Below are positions 63,547 through 64,000 of a stretch of 64,000 nucleotides of DNA, piece by piece (position 1 is the first letter of the stretch; every line of letters begins with the position of its first letter). The DNA comes from Henricia sp. BOLD:AAB3569 (lineage: Eukaryota > Echinodermata > Asteroidea > Spinulosida > Echinasteridae). The translations under genes and the position numbers were made by a program. Below the pieces are notes generated by a model. The model was not told the origin of the DNA. It made no database searches and saw only the letters and a program-made list of their open reading frames with translations. The DNA is taken from contig JBBELK010001254.1 of assembly GCA_037783545.1 (NCBI GenBank), forward strand, positions 1 through 64,000, in the 5' to 3' direction.

Positions 63547-63819
63547 GTGTGTCCCAAATGCCGGCAAATTTGGAAATCAAGGAATTTTCCAACCAACTTC
63601 AAATTTTGCATGCTCCAAACTGTATATATTCCGCACTTGTCATGCAAAATTGACAGATTTTCGCTGGGAAATGACGGAGAAATTTCAGAGTTTAGGGAAA
63701 ACGGAGCTCGGCTGCGTGGTTATTCCCCTAACCGTGGCTGTTGGGACACCCTGCGCCGCGCTGGTGTACATTTGTACGGCCGTTGACTCACCCCAGATTG
63801 TGACGGGAATTAGGTCAAA
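63547..63819 (+). repeat. Representative 273 bp monomer
   Basis: A clean example of the commonest length class. The variable tract reads TGCGCCGCGC (63752-63761). Hand count: 129 G+C of 273 and 14 CpG. It carries GGAATTTTCC at 63581-63590, GCATGC at 63608-63613, an inverted repeat TGTCA/TGACA at 63638-63655, GAGCTC at 63704-63709, a single TTAGGG at 63692-63697, TGACTCA at 63784-63790 and AGGTCA at 63812-63817. Because 273 is a multiple of three and one forward frame has no stop, arrays of this form stay open across monomers. Confidence 0.95.
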
Positions 63820-64000
63820 GTGTGTCCCAAATGCCGGCAAATTTGGAAATCAAGGAATTTTCCAACCAACTTCAAATTTTGCATGCTCCAAACTGTATAT
63901 ATTCCGCACTTGTCATGCAAAATTGACAGATTTTCGCTGGGAAATGACGGAGAAATTTCAGAGTTTAGGGAAAACGGAGCTCGGCTGCGTGGTTATTCCC

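Larger units (their letters stand above)
57561..64000 (+). repeat. Satellite array, right segment (about 23 monomers)
   Basis: Only 273 and 279 bp monomers occur here apart from one 278 bp case (60793, with CAGGTTTCGC). Local markers are GCGCCTCGCTGG (58307, 59684, 62995), AATGCTGGCAAA with AAATTGTGCATG (58586, 59963, 61345, 63274), ACTCATCCCAG (59963, 61345) and ATCAAGAAATTT (59411, 60793, 61072). Spacing of the CTGG/TGTGC monomer is 1,377, 1,382 and 1,929 bp, that is 5, 5 and 7 monomers. The array continues beyond the window. Confidence 0.96.

Noticed and set aside
63661-63676. CENP-B box in the TTTCGCTGGGAAATGACGG segment
   Set aside because: The start resembles the box, but the required spacing to A and the CGGG core of TTCGnnnnAnnCGGG are not met, including in the TTCGTTGGG and TTCGCTTGG variants. 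Only an unproven likeness.
63692-63697. Telomere repeat (TTAGGG)
   Set aside because: A single hexamer per monomer with no tandem run, expected by chance in a unit this long.
279-64000. Hundreds of 79-85 residue frames beginning at GTGTGTCCC (residues MCPKCRQIWK)
   Set aside because: Each is one monomer read in a second frame that closes at TGACTCA or shortly after. The CPKC start looks like a zinc knuckle but has no partner residues and varies with the DNA.
1-64000. CRISPR array
   Set aside because: Repeats are regular, but there are no short conserved repeats separated by unique spacers. The entire 273-279 bp unit is conserved.
1-64000. tRNA, rRNA or 5S gene clusters as the basis of the tandem repeat
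   Set aside because: No cloverleaf with A and B boxes, no conserved rRNA segments and no 5S internal control region were recognised in the monomer on either strand.

Overview
The whole 64 kb window lies inside one tandem satellite array. About 225 head-to-tail monomers, all on the same strand, run from the first base to the last, so neither edge of the array is visible. Monomers fall mainly into three exact length classes of 273, 274 and 279 bp. A hand count on the monomer at 63547 gives about 47% GC and 14 CpG in 273 bp. I see no intact protein-coding gene, rRNA, tRNA, CRISPR array or ordinary single-copy DNA. The many open frames of 60 to 1016 codons are the satellite read through in one of its frames.

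The only foreign DNA is a 433 bp, 5'-truncated 3' end of a non-LTR retrotransposon (LINE). It occurs five times (from 51227, 53325, 54863, 56135 and 57128). Each copy encodes the last 85 residues of a LINE reverse-transcriptase polyprotein, then a 3' UTR with AATAAA and a short A-rich tail. All five sit at the same monomer position (after base 86) and share the same 7 bp target-site duplication. They are therefore one insertion multiplied with its satellite host, not five insertions. The LINE C-terminus resembles those of marine invertebrates such as cnidarians and molluscs, so an animal genome is likely, but the species cannot be named.

Layout: 1-6.3 kb, monomers with many odd lengths and private indels. 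6.3-18.96 kb, a block of about 46 monomers that recurs as about 51 monomers at 27.2-41.2 kb. 16.76-26.4 kb, two copies of a 17-monomer series at an 18-monomer (about 4.95 kb) period, containing a four-monomer, 1.1 kb sub-repeat. 39.6-50.3 kb, units of 9 to 11 monomers (about 2.2-3.0 kb) marked by shared variants. 50.6-57.8 kb, the LINE-bearing units. 57.8-64 kb, a further variant family with 5- and 7-monomer spacing. This nested pattern is what repeated unequal crossover and conversion produce in centromeric, pericentromeric or subtelomeric satellites.

Most notable are the LINE-satellite hybrid that became part of a repeating unit, a GC-rich alternating tract that accounts for nearly all regular length variation, and a sharp drop in private single-base indels near 23.7 kb that may mark an assembly-quality boundary.
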